Assembly (NCBI RefSeq): GCF_000738435.1
Contig: NZ_CP003984.1
Location: 744,001-808,000, forward strand
From: Planktomarina temperata RCA23
GTDB taxonomy: Bacteria > Pseudomonadota > Alphaproteobacteria > Rhodobacterales > Rhodobacteraceae
Direction: 5' to 3'
Length of the DNA: 64,000 bases
Positions 27,234-35,569 of this stretch are shown one piece after another. Below the pieces are notes generated by a model. The model was not told where the DNA came from and searched no databases. It was given only the letters and a program-made list of their open reading frames with translations. The position numbers were made by a program, and so were the translations under genes. Each line of letters starts with the position of its first letter. Position 1 is the stretch's first letter.

Positions 27234-28016
27234 TCATCGCCCGGTCGGCCTGTACGACAATTGTGTAACTTGCTCGCTGATCCCCGTATTCAGGACCTCC
27301 AAATTCCGCGTGAGATCCCAGCCGATGCCATCTGTAAACTTCGATGTGCGATAATCGACGGGCCAGGCTATTAGGCCTCCCCATCCGGCGACCTCGAAAC
27401 TCCGTATAGCGCGCGGCATATGGAAAGCGCTTGTGACCAGCACCCAGGTCTCATCGGCACTTGGGTTGGCGAGTGCCAGGCTTAGGCGTGCGTTTTCAGC
27501 TGTGTTGCGGGATAGGCCCTCCAAAAGGAGCCGGTCCCGATCAATGCCTTGGTCCAGAAAAAAGCGCTCTGCTACGGAAGCTTCGGAAACAGCGGCACCG
27601 GCGAGGTCGCGCAGCGCTCCGCTACCGCCGGTGAACAGCAGCTGTGCATCTGAAAACCGCTGCGCGAGTGCAACACTAGCGGCAAAGCAATCGCCGCCTT
27701 CGTTAAACTGCATCTGGCCCCAATAGGTACTGGCGCGGACATTTTCACCGCCACCAAGCACAATTATGCCATCGACCTGTGACAGAGGTGGGTTTACGGG
27801 GTAGGTCAGCTCAATAGGCTGGAGAAGTACGTTGCCCAGCGGCAGGATTGCCAGCGTCACAAGCCCAAAAAGCGTAAGCCCACCGACCCAAAGCGCCAGC
27901 CGCCGCCGCTGCGTGATGAGCGCCAGAACCACATTGGCCAGCGCAATAACAATCCACATATCAGGACGCAGAAGCGTACTGATCAGCTTTGAGATGAGTA
28001 GGAAAACCGTATCCAT
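27234..28016 (-). CDS. YdcF/ElyC-like DUF218 membrane protein
   Basis: 260 aa. Two N-terminal transmembrane helices (~3-36 and ~42-62), then a DUF218 domain: VDGIIVLGGGENVRAS, LFTGGSG, the acidic EASVAERFFLDQGI, SRNTAENARLS and VTSAFHMPRAIRSFE. Such proteins are implicated in envelope and lipid-carrier homeostasis (ElyC) without a settled enzymatic role. The start at 28016 has a strong ribosome site (GGGAAGG) and therefore overlaps the preceding glycosyltransferase by 56 bp. An in-frame ATG at 27959 would avoid the overlap but has no ribosome site. The 230 bp after its stop, to the convergent NusG-like gene, hold no supported gene. Confidence 0.87.
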   Translation of the reverse strand: MDTVFLLISKLISTLLRPDMWIVIALANVVLALITQRRRLALWVGGLTLFGLVTLAILPLGNVLLQPIELTYPVNPPLSQVDGIIVLGGGENVRASTYWGQMQFNEGGDCFAASVALAQRFSDAQLLFTGGSGALRDLAGAAVSEASVAERFFLDQGIDRDRLLLEGLSRNTAENARLSLALANPSADETWVLVTSAFHMPRAIRSFEVAGWGGLIAWPVDYRTSKFTDGIGWDLTRNLEVLNTGISEQVTQLSYRPTGR

Positions 28017-29142
28017 TTACACTTACCTTCCCGGGCCTCACAATGCGTGAAATTGCATCACGGTAAGCGTCCACCACGATGCTCTGGTCATATTTTTGTT
28101 CCATTTTGGCCCGACCGGATTGCCCCATGGCCTGTTGTGCCTCAGGCGACAGCGACAGAAACCGCTCGATCGCGGCAGCGAGGCTCTCAGCACTGCGTAC
28201 ATCGCAGAGAAAGCCTGAGACATTATGGTCGACTACAGCTCGACATCCCGGAACGTTCGTGCTGATCACGGGGCGGGCCATTGCGGCCGCCTCAATAAGG
28301 GTCCTCGGTGCGCCCTCCCGGTATGATGGCAGAAGCACACACGAAGCTGCCGCAATCGCTGGGCGCACGTCCTTGGTTGTACCAAGATATTCCACCACGC
28401 CTTCTTTTACCCAAGCATCGACCGTTGCATGATCAATAGCGCTGCGATTTTCCGATCCAGCGGCTCCAAGAAGTTGGAACCGCGCTTTCGGATGGCGCGC
28501 CTTGATCTTCTTGGCTGCGTCGATAAATTCCAGAACACCTTTATCGCGCAAAAGCCGGGCGATCATCAAGAAGACAGGCGCGCGATCCACGGGAAGCATC
28601 GCTGCGGGCGCAAAGCGGACTAGATCAATGCCCGAGCCAGGCAGCAGTTGGGCCTGATCTAGGCGAACCAAAGAGCGCTTGAGAAACAAGTCACGGTCAT
28701 CCTTGTTTTGGAGAAATACGGTCGTCAGTGTGCTGAAAGATCGTCGGTACAACTGCTCGGTTATGGTTTGCAGTAGCTTGCTAGACAAAAATGCAGTGCC
28801 CAGTCCAGTCACATTTGGTAGAAACGGCACGCCCACTGATCGCGCGGCCTGCGCGCCAAAAACATTATTCTTGATTGTATAGCTCAGTACAACGTCTGGC
28901 TCTTCCTCGCGAAATATCCGTTTGAATCTGCACTGAAGTTTCAAATCCTCGAGAGGGTTGAGACCCTTCACGCCCATCGTCAGAGGACGCACATGGCAAC
29001 CGAGATGCTCAAGGTCGCGCACAGCATCATCCAACGGCGCGAGAACCGTGACCCGGTTGCCGTCAGCCAGCAACGCTTCAACCACGGGTCGCCGAAAATT
29101 CCATATGTTCCAGGTGGCGTTCGCCGTCATTATTATGTGCAA
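27961..29142 (-). CDS. Glycosyltransferase family 4 enzyme
   Basis: 393 aa from the TTG at 29142 (LHIIMTANATWNIWNFRRPV), which has an AGGAAGG ribosome site 6-8 bases before it and fits the usual start of this group. Donor-domain motifs: FLMIARLLRDKGVLEFIDAA, then LLPSYREGAPRTLIEAAAMARPVIST, the E-x7-E signature. It is the first gene of the pair with the DUF218 gene, overlapping it by 56 bp; the last ~19 residues of the enzyme are encoded in that overlap. In Rhodobacterales EPS loci this type often adds the second sugar after the WecA-like enzyme (inference). Confidence 0.9.
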   Translation of the reverse strand: MHIIMTANATWNIWNFRRPVVEALLADGNRVTVLAPLDDAVRDLEHLGCHVRPLTMGVKGLNPLEDLKLQCRFKRIFREEEPDVVLSYTIKNNVFGAQAARSVGVPFLPNVTGLGTAFLSSKLLQTITEQLYRRSFSTLTTVFLQNKDDRDLFLKRSLVRLDQAQLLPGSGIDLVRFAPAAMLPVDRAPVFLMIARLLRDKGVLEFIDAAKKIKARHPKARFQLLGAAGSENRSAIDHATVDAWVKEGVVEYLGTTKDVRPAIAAASCVLLPSYREGAPRTLIEAAAMARPVISTNVPGCRAVVDHNVSGFLCDVRSAESLAAAIERFLSLSPEAQQAMGQSGRAKMEQKYDQSIVVDAYRDAISRIVRPGKVSVNGYGFPTHLKADQYASAS

Positions 29143-30135
29143 GGTATCGCCTTCCTGGAGCGCGTACAAATGTCCCAATCGGCATCATTGCAAACACCCC
29201 TAAACAGCTCGAAACTTATTGAAATTACAAACGGTTCATTCATTTGAATATTGCCCTGTCACTCCACGCACCTCTCAACAAAAGGTCAAAAAGTGGATCT
29301 ATGGCTGTCGTAGATTTGGTAGGCTAGTCGGTCTAAAACCTCTACTGCGCAGAAGAATAGTCCCACGCACAAAAGTATAGAAGCTCCCCTGTTTTGCTTG
29401 GCGCATTGGCCCAGCTTAAATATTATGTGCAGCATGCCATCGAGTGTAAGGCATCGCTGTGACCTCTTGGTACGATGTCTGATCGTGGTGAAGGCGGTTT
29501 CTATTTTTATTCCAATGCCCTGAATAATGCCTCGTATTTTTTCCTTTCCACCGGAAGTTAAATCATTCGATGAATATGTTGAGGGTTGGGATAATTTTGT
29601 AAGTGTCACTACTATTAGGTTGGACGAGCTTAGAGATAATTATCTGTTAGTCATACAATCTTCGTTAATCTCAAGTTTAACCAACCGGATATTATGGCGT
29701 AAAAAATATCAGCGCCCTACATCAGGCTAAAGGTAAATTCACAGCCACAAAGAAACGGATGTTTCAAATTAGTACTGGCGGGATGAACCGTGCTTCAGAA
29801 AATGCTTGGCAAGACTTTCTTGTCACGAGTTTTGAGCCTTTGTCATGTGAAAAGAACATAAAATCCGCATCCTTTGAGGATGGAGCGGATACAGTAATAG
29901 TCTCTTCGCTTATGGTTCAGATGCCTAATGTGGGGTCTGCAATTTTAATTTTTTATACCCACTTCAAGCCCTGAAACCGATTTTCCAGCAATTTTAACTA
30001 ATTGAAATCGCCCCAGTTTGGCTCTGTACTTTTGTGCTCGAGACTATACTTCTGCACATCGCCGGTGTGAGACCGATTAGTCTATTGGAGTGATATCAAA
30101 TCGATAATCTGCTCTTTTGACTGATTGGGACGACC
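29143..30135. other. ~1-kb stretch without a supported gene
   Basis: AT-rich spacer between two divergent EPS genes. A minus-strand frame at 29286-29609 (107 aa) has one hydrophobic segment near its end (ASILLCVGLFFCAVEVL), and two short plus-strand frames (29527-29730, 29759-29974) are present. None has a recognisable family pattern or a good ribosome site, so none is called. The stretch is long enough to hold decayed genes, and promoters for both flanking genes. Confidence 0.4.
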
Positions 30136-31224
30136 TTGTTTAACCATGCCATACCGCCCTCGAATTTGCATGAATATGCCCTGACCTCACTTTCGTTTGG
30201 TCTTTGCGTAGGGATAGTCTTTGTGTGCTCGCGGCTTCCGTGGCTCAGCGGTCGGACTTGCGACCTGAGTGCGGTTCAATCAATGCATACACGCCCGACC
30301 CCGCGTGTTGGAGGCATAGCGGTTTTCGGCGCCCTTGGCCTGTTCTCCATTTTCGGATTGGGGCCAATTTCAGGGACATACTCTGCCTTCGTTCTTGTTA
30401 CTTCTCTCCTTTTTTTTGTAGGGCTTGCCGAGGACTTCGGTTTCCACATGTCCCCCCGACGGCGCATGCTAGCCGCGATTAGTTCAAGTTTGTTGACGAT
30501 TTGGCTTTTCGGCGTTTGGCTGCCTCGGACTGGAATCCCGGTATTGGATCCCTTGATGGAGTATTCGGCTGTTGGCATCCCTCTTACCATTTTGGTTACG
30601 GCGGGAATTTCAAACAGCTTTAATCTGATTGATGGGGTGAATGGCTTAGCTTCTCTTACGGCCATCGTCGCAGCTTTGGCGCTAAGCCAAATCGCAGAAA
30701 TATCCGGCTACTCGACGATGGTTCACCTCCCTATGTTCGTGGCGGCGGGGGTATTCGGGTTTTTCCTCATAAATTATCCGTTTGGTCTAATATTCCTCGG
30801 TGATGCTGGTGCCTATACTATTGGATTTGTGCTGAGTTGGTTTGGTATCGCTCTGCTGGTTAATGCGCCAGATGTCTCACCTTGGGCAATTCTGTTAACC
30901 TTTTTCTGGCCAGCTGCCGATACGTCGCTTGCTGTCTATCGCCGTTTGCGCAGGAATGCGGATGTTTCGGCACCGGATCGGTTACATGTTCATCAAATAA
31001 TAATGCGTGGCCTCGAAATATGTGTCTTAGGTCAAAACCGCCGCCAAATTGCAAACCCGCTGACAACGCTGGTTCTGGCGCCTTTCGTCATTACGCCGCC
31101 GATCGCGGGGGTCCTGCTCTGGAACCAAAACTGGAATGCATTTTTAGCGGTATTGGCCTTTGGCTTGCTGTTGTTTGTAGGTTACGCAGCTGCGCCCAGC
31201 CTAATTCGCCGTTTCCGTCGCTAA
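30136..31224 (+). CDS. WecA/MraY-family undecaprenyl-phosphate sugar-1-phosphate transferase (EPS initiating enzyme)
   Basis: 362 aa, about ten transmembrane helices. It transfers a HexNAc- or related sugar-1-phosphate to undecaprenyl phosphate, starting the repeat unit. Family landmarks in order: HTRPTPRVGGIAVF (~51-64), VGLAEDFGFHMSPRRRM, NSFNLIDGVNGLAS (~160-173, catalytic/Mg-binding Asp), FLGDAGAYTIGF (~215) and the cytoplasmic loop PDRLHVHQIIM. The start is TTG at 30136; no ATG is available nearby. A decayed relative lies at 3130-3391. It is the only intact initiating transferase in the window. Confidence 0.92.
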   Translation: MFNHAIPPSNLHEYALTSLSFGLCVGIVFVCSRLPWLSGRTCDLSAVQSMHTRPTPRVGGIAVFGALGLFSIFGLGPISGTYSAFVLVTSLLFFVGLAEDFGFHMSPRRRMLAAISSSLLTIWLFGVWLPRTGIPVLDPLMEYSAVGIPLTILVTAGISNSFNLIDGVNGLASLTAIVAALALSQIAEISGYSTMVHLPMFVAAGVFGFFLINYPFGLIFLGDAGAYTIGFVLSWFGIALLVNAPDVSPWAILLTFFWPAADTSLAVYRRLRRNADVSAPDRLHVHQIIMRGLEICVLGQNRRQIANPLTTLVLAPFVITPPIAGVLLWNQNWNAFLAVLAFGLLLFVGYAAAPSLIRRFRR

Positions 31225-31416
31225 TCCCTGTGGGCGACCCTGGTCTGCTGGAAGCAAAATTTGGGCAAGGTGTAAGGAAAACATCCTAATATTTCCTAGA
31301 AGTGTTCATTTCGAAAATTTTCCTTTTATGAAAATTCGTATTTATGTTGACTATTGATTTTTAATTAATTTGTTAATACCTCCTACAAATCCTTGACGGT
31401 TAAAAGGGGTGGCCCT

Positions 31417-31839
31417 GTGTTTAAAAGTTTACAACTCTCTAAAGCGTTTTGGATCGCAATAAGTATAGCTTATTCTTATTGTTTATTTGTATTGTATGTG
31501 TTTTTGATCTCACCGGGAGATGTATTTAACCTCGAGATTGCCACACAATATTATTTTGCTATTAAGCTCACTACTGTTCGTTTGGTGTTTATAGTTTTTG
31601 CATTAATTGCGTATCCAGTAATCCTAAGCAGGTTCTTAAAATACGCCAAGTACGTAACAGTGGCATTAACTGCATGGGCTTTCATCATGTACATTGAAGA
31701 TTACTTCATTTTGTACAGTATGATTGAATATCCCGAAGGGAGTTCAATTGACGTAGTACACTTGCTTCGTCCAATTTTTATCATAAGTCTAATATGGATG
31801 TGCTTCGAACTCATATTTATCGCTCAGCCTAGGGAGTGA
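31417..31839 (+). CDS. Unknown four-helix membrane protein A, copy 1
   Basis: 140 aa from GTG 31417, placed 7 bases after an AAAGGGGTGG ribosome site. This start makes it the same length as its paralogue at 34001. Four hydrophobic segments (~12-32, 50-70, 76-95, 116-134). Between segments 2 and 3 is YAKYVTVALTAWA, and after segment 3 come D-Y-F-I-L-Y-S-M and EYPEG; the last helix is RPIFIISLIWMCFEL. All of these are kept in copy 2. I do not recognise the family. Followed by protein B with the junction TGACGGTATG. Much more AT-rich than the EPS genes. A possible -35 (TTGACT, 31347-31352) lies upstream. Confidence 0.75.
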   Translation: MFKSLQLSKAFWIAISIAYSYCLFVLYVFLISPGDVFNLEIATQYYFAIKLTTVRLVFIVFALIAYPVILSRFLKYAKYVTVALTAWAFIMYIEDYFILYSMIEYPEGSSIDVVHLLRPIFIISLIWMCFELIFIAQPRE

Positions 31840-31843
31840 CGGT

Positions 31844-32335
31844 ATGTCACGAAAAAAAATAATTAATATTGAAATCGAGCTTTTATTGCGGGATGCCTCA
31901 AATGTTCTGTCCAAAGTAAAAGATCGTCCTGTCCAGTCTTTGACGTTCAAAGTATTACTTGGGGTTATCAATCTATACATACTAATGGGTTTCTTATTGT
32001 ATCTCTTAGTAAAAGGAAGTCTTGTTGAAGGTATTAATACAGATTTCCTCGATCAAGGATATTTATCTATACTAAATACACGCGCTACTGTGGTGTTGGT
32101 GTTTCTGATGATTTTGAATATATCTGCCTATTATAATTATGGATTTAAGTATCTTAGTACAATTCTATTTATTTATATGCTTAATAGCGCAATTGACATT
32201 GCTATTCTTTTCTCAGGCTTCTCGCAAATAGCTGAAAGGCCATATTTTTCGGCATTTCAACTGTCTAGGCCTTTGTTCTTAATTTGTCTTATATGGATCG
32301 CCATTGTTCATAAAGATCAAATCAAGGATGCTTAA
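31844..32335 (+). CDS. Unknown four-helix membrane protein B, copy 1
   Basis: 163 aa. A hydrophilic N-terminus of ~35 residues (SRKKIINIEIELLLRD) precedes four hydrophobic segments. Landmarks kept in copy 2 are VINLYIL, an N-I/M-(S/T)-A-Y-(Y/F)-N-x-G-F-K loop, YMLNSAID..ILFSG and a final LICLIWIAIV helix. The last two resemble the corresponding parts of protein A (D..F.LYS and RPIFIISLIW), so A and B may be distant paralogues. Starts 4 bases after the stop of A, in a two-gene unit. Function unknown; the inner membrane is the expected location. Confidence 0.75.
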   Translation: MSRKKIINIEIELLLRDASNVLSKVKDRPVQSLTFKVLLGVINLYILMGFLLYLLVKGSLVEGINTDFLDQGYLSILNTRATVVLVFLMILNISAYYNYGFKYLSTILFIYMLNSAIDIAILFSGFSQIAERPYFSAFQLSRPLFLICLIWIAIVHKDQIKDA

Positions 32336-32702
32336 TTCTATCAGCGTGTAAGCTATTTAATCAAAGTTTAGGCAGAGCCGCGTCATCAACTCATCGCTAA
32401 CTATGGCATACTAAAGTACTCTGGGTACCTTGAAGAAGTGAAATTTTGCTGTTGTCAGAGACAACGCCAAAACTAATATCTATGCTGGAGGCAGTACTGC
32501 TCTGAATTCATCTTAGGGGAACGGTATTTATAAATTAAAAGCTGCTGAAAAACTCAAAATTACATAATTAACTTTGAGTCTTAAACTACATGAGACCTCA
32601 GTATAAGGTCTACTTTTCAGCTTGATATTACCACGTTCCCGACAGACTTCCATTAAAATCAGCTATTTGCGTATTTAAGGGTTAGATATGGATAATTTGG
32701 CG
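32336..32702. other. Spacer between cassette copy 1 and the IS5-like element
   Basis: 367 bp, AT-rich, no supported gene. It is presumably the original spacer between the two A/B cassettes together with the left flank of the IS insertion. No similarity to the spacer after copy 2 is obvious by eye. Confidence 0.4.
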
Positions 32703-33906
32703 TGGTTCATTGCCCCATTTCTGGGTTTTGGCCGCACTTATCCAGCATAATTCGGGTCAGGCAGGCCGTAGAGGGTCAAGAACTTGGCCCCTTTGCGCCG
32801 GTTATGCGCGATAGCGGCGATACCGTAAGCGGTCATATTTTTGGCCAGTCCCATAAAACGGGTTCGCGCGAGGCCATAGCGGCTTTTGTAAGTGGCAAAG
32901 GGGCGTTCACCGCCAGCACGGATAACGGCGATTGCATCGTTGCGCCTGCTGTCTTGCTCTGAGAGCGGTTGGTTGCGCTTCTCGGGCATGTAATGCCCTG
33001 CCAGCCAGAGGGTAGCCCTTACGTTGCACCTGATCTGCAATGCCAAAACGTTCTAACTTATCGCGCGTCTCTTTTGAACTGTAGGCCGCATCCGCATAAA
33101 GGACAGTCTCATCACCCAACAAAAGCGTATCGCGCTCTTGGCTGTCGTGTACATTGCCAGCCATTACTGTCTGGCGTTGGATGAAGCCGTCCTCGTCAAC
33201 ACCCGTATGAACCGAGTAGCCATATGTGGATTTTAGAGTGCCGCGGCTATCTTTCTTTACATGCCAGCCTCCATCTGGGTCGCGTTTGGGCTTGCCGTCT
33301 TTGCCCTTTCCCGAGCCAGATTGCGCTGCTTCAATCGGGGTTGCATCGATGATGTTAATGCGACCTTCCGTCAAAATGATGTTCTTGGCTTCAAGTTAAC
33401 GGTTGATCTCTCCCAATAACCGTTCCCACAGATCGTGTTCGACAAGATGGTTGCGGAACCGTCCCAGTGTAGAAGCTTCAGGAACATCGCCGCCTAACTC
33501 AAGGTGGCAGAATTTGCGAAACAATAAATCACGATACAAGCATTGAGATAGTTCAACATCAGATAGGCGATACCACACGCCCAACAACAACCCTCGAAAC
33601 AGGGTCAAAAGCGGGTAGCTTGGACGGCCCGTCTTGGAGGCATAAATCGAGGATAATATCGGTTCTATTTTAGACAAGTCCAAAACCGCTTCCGTGTCGT
33701 CAAACGCATGGAGAGCGGGGTGTTCTAAATCACTGCTGGAGACAAAAAGTTCAGCTTGGGTGACAAAAGGTTTCTGCATGAAACAAGGATACCAAATATC
33801 CATGCTATTGGGAATCTTCCAGTTATGCTGAGGTCTCGACATATAACTTACTAAGAATTTTGCGGACATTAGGTCCATTTATTAGAGGGGTTGTTGGGGG
33901 GAACTA
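32703..33906 (-). mobile_element. IS5-like element, inactive
   Basis: About 1.2 kb, containing one decayed minus-strand transposase. Outer ends are weakly matched (TGGTTC at 32703 inward against TAGTTC read inward from 33906), so the limits are approximate. No target duplication is visible. It lies between the two copies of the A/B membrane-protein cassette and therefore arrived after, or together with, the duplication. Confidence 0.65.
32738..33779 (-). pseudogene. IS5-family transposase with nonsense mutation and frameshift
   Basis: Reading from ATG 33779 (MQKPFVTQAELF): KTGRPSYPLLTLFRGLLLGVW, EASTLGRFRNHL, then a stop at 33396-33398 where relatives have Gln. The frame continues with IILTEGRINIIDATPIEAAQSG (first catalytic Asp), then YADAAYSSKETRDKLER (second Asp). 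Near 33000-33020 it shifts frame and ends with RAGGERPFATYKSRYGLAR (Glu region) and NRRKGAKFLTLYG. All three DDE stretches can be read, but only across two lesions, so the element cannot move by itself. Confidence 0.85.
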
Positions 33907-34000
33907 CACTCCTGGATAGGTTAGTCTTCTCAAGGATAGCTTAGCTTTTTGATTTAGATTTTGTAGGAGTTAATCTTATTGGATGAAAGGGGAGGAATAC

Positions 34001-34423
34001 ATGTTTGAAAGCTTGCAGCTCCCCAAAGCGTTCTGGGTCTCTATAATTATAGGTTATGCCTTTTGTTTATTGTCATTTTTTGTATTGGTAACTGCAACCT
34101 TAGACCCTCTTGCTCCCAATCATGTATTAAATAATCATGCTACAACAAAGCTCACTAGTATTCGTTTGGCGATTTTAACGTTTGGTTTGGTTAGCATCTT
34201 GTTCACGCTGAAATATTCCTTAACGTACGCTAAGTACGTAACGGTGGCATTAACTGCATGGGCTATAGCCATGTACTTTGATGACCACTTCGTTTTGTAC
34301 AATATGGTTGAATATCCCGAAGGGGGAGTAATTTCCTTAGTACAGTCCCTGCGTCCAATTCTTATCATAAGTTTAATTTGGATGTGCTTTGAACTCACAT
34401 TTAGCCCTCACCTTACGGATTGA
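34001..34423 (+). CDS. Unknown four-helix membrane protein A, copy 2
   Basis: 140 aa from ATG 34001, 5-6 bases after GGGGAGG; an ATG at 33983 is less likely. Same length as copy 1 and clearly homologous along the whole protein: FESLQLPKAFW against FKSLQLSKAFW, an identical YAKYVTVALTAWA, then LYNMVEYPEG and LRPILIISLIWMCFEL. The N-terminal half differs most. The stop is followed by the same CGGTATG junction and the B gene as in copy 1. Family not recognised. Confidence 0.75.
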   Translation: MFESLQLPKAFWVSIIIGYAFCLLSFFVLVTATLDPLAPNHVLNNHATTKLTSIRLAILTFGLVSILFTLKYSLTYAKYVTVALTAWAIAMYFDDHFVLYNMVEYPEGGVISLVQSLRPILIISLIWMCFELTFSPHLTD

Positions 34424-34427
34424 CGGT

Positions 34428-34958
34428 ATGGTAGAGAAGAAAATAACTGATCTTGAAATTGTAGCCATCCTGGAAGCCTTTTCCAAAAGTCAGCCTATAG
34501 TAACCGATCGTACTGGTCAGTCATCATCGTTTAGGGCTTTATTCTGTTTTATCAATTTATATGTTTTATTGTTTATAGCTTTGTATTTTATACTGAAAAT
34601 TAACCAGTTTGCTACACTAGATACAAATTCACTCACCGAAGAGTTCTTAACTGTCTTAGAAGGGAGGGTTTTTGTGCTGTTTTGGCTTTTTGTATCTCTC
34701 AACATGACCGCCTATTTTAATGTTGGGTTTAAGGCCGTTTGTCTTATTATTTTAGTTTATATGCTTAACAGTACAATTGATAATACTATTCTTTTTTCGG
34801 GCCTAAAAGATTTGCTTGATGAGTTATATTTTTTAGCGTTTATGATCACTATCCCGTTGTGTGTTATTGCCGTAGCGGGGCTCATGATTATTTACAAAGA
34901 CAATTTCGAGACGTCCAGCCCGCTAACATCTGTGGCAGTGTCAGGCAAAGCTACTTAA
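34428..34958 (+). CDS. Unknown four-helix membrane protein B, copy 2
   Basis: 176 aa from ATG 34428 (MVEKKITDLEIVAILEAF), aligned with copy 1 (MSRKKIINIEIELLLRD); the frame is open 13 codons upstream inside gene A. Shared segments: FINLYVL, LNMTAYFNVGFK, VYMLNSTIDNTILFSGL. The final helix has lost the R-P/LIW pattern (ITIPLCVIAVAGLMII), and a 20-residue polar tail has been added. It is thus more diverged than the A pair. Function unknown. Confidence 0.75.
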   Translation: MVEKKITDLEIVAILEAFSKSQPIVTDRTGQSSSFRALFCFINLYVLLFIALYFILKINQFATLDTNSLTEEFLTVLEGRVFVLFWLFVSLNMTAYFNVGFKAVCLIILVYMLNSTIDNTILFSGLKDLLDELYFLAFMITIPLCVIAVAGLMIIYKDNFETSSPLTSVAVSGKAT

Positions 34959-34990
34959 CGTCGCACGAGCGACGTTAACGCATGATATAA

Positions 34991-35061
34991 TAAAAACACT
35001 CTCCATTCTGCTACTTTAAAACCAGCCCTGAAGTCATCCGACTTGCAGTAATGACGTACGT
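34991..35061 (+). mobile_element. IS6-family fragment (start of a transposase gene)
   Basis: 71 bp that match, with ~15-20% changes by eye, the first codons of the intact IS6 transposase at 35627 (AAACACTC..CATTC, ACTTTAAAAC.AGCCCTGA, ATCATCCG.CTTG). It is cut at 35061/35062 by the next fragment. Debris only. Confidence 0.6.
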
Positions 35062-35062
35062 T

Positions 35063-35115
35063 AGGCACTATAAGATAAAACCACTTGAGACGGGCAGGGC
35101 TTCCTTATAGGTAGT
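35063..35115 (+). mobile_element. Second IS6-family left-end fragment
   Basis: GGCACTATAAGATAAAACCACTTGAGACGGGCAGG, given here as two parts (GGCACTATAAGATAAAACC, CTTGAGACGGGCAGG), is a degraded copy of the left end at 35570 (GGCACTGTCAGACAAAACG, CTTGAGACGGGCAGG). It begins inside the previous fragment, so one IS6 copy had entered another before both decayed. Confidence 0.6.
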
Positions 35116-35282
35116 TATCGCAACATGATTTGCTGGACGCCTCACAGATTTTGAGGCAGATTGTGAGTGTTGAACAGGGGGATTCTGCACTCTGTGCGTT
35201 AGAGTTTAGCACATTTATTAGCACATCATGATAATGCTGTTGTAAGCATATGTTTTTAGATGTTTAAATTATACCGCATTCC

Positions 35283-35327
35283 ATCATAATCCGCGTGTCC
35301 GGGGTTCAAGTCCCTGTGCCGCTACCA
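35283..35327 (+). tRNA. 3' part of a tRNA gene (CAT anticodon, probably tRNA-Met), truncated
   Basis: From the anticodon loop (ATCATAA) the sequence reads: anticodon-stem 3' strand TCCGC, variable loop GTGTC, T-arm CGGGG-TTCAAGT-CCCTG (fully paired with one G-U), acceptor 3' strand TGCCGCT and ACCA. The sequence before 35283 cannot form the D-arm or the 5' half of the anticodon stem, so the gene is a 3' fragment. Such fragments are typical attachment-site scars of islands integrating at tRNA 3' ends; here the identity (elongator Met rather than Ile2) is inferred. Confidence 0.7.
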
Positions 35328-35569
35328 AACTTCTTCTTAGTTTTGCATATTTTTACAAATCCTTGCGGGGTTTACTGTGGTGAATTGGTTTTTATTGGTC
35401 AACCAGAAATTGCCGGATATTTGTGACACGTTGTGACAGTATTGTGACAAAATTAAGTCTTATAAAGCCGAAAATTGATGGGTGGTGCGTTTGCAATTGG
35501 CTATATAGCCGACCCCACCCCGGGGGTACCCCCGTTTAAAGGCCGGAAGTTATCGTAAGCTAGTGATAC
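35328..35569. other. Spacer with a GC-rich palindrome
   Basis: No gene. It contains a perfect 14-bp palindrome CGGGGGTACCCCCG at 35521-35534, shortly before the IS6 left end. There is no T-run long enough to make it a good terminator. Confidence 0.4.

Noticed and set aside
27007-27384. 125-codon minus-strand frame after the DUF218 stop
   Set aside because: Overlaps the end of the DUF218 gene in another frame. The part after 27233 (with NPALSASIEIAHDRIVRCF) looks protein-like but matches nothing I know and has no start of its own; perhaps an old remnant.
29286-29609. 107-codon minus-strand frame with one hydrophobic helix
   Set aside because: No ribosome site, no conserved motif and single weak membrane segment; not enough to call a gene.
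35521-35534. GC-rich palindrome as a rho-independent terminator
   Set aside because: No run of T follows and no gene ends shortly before it.
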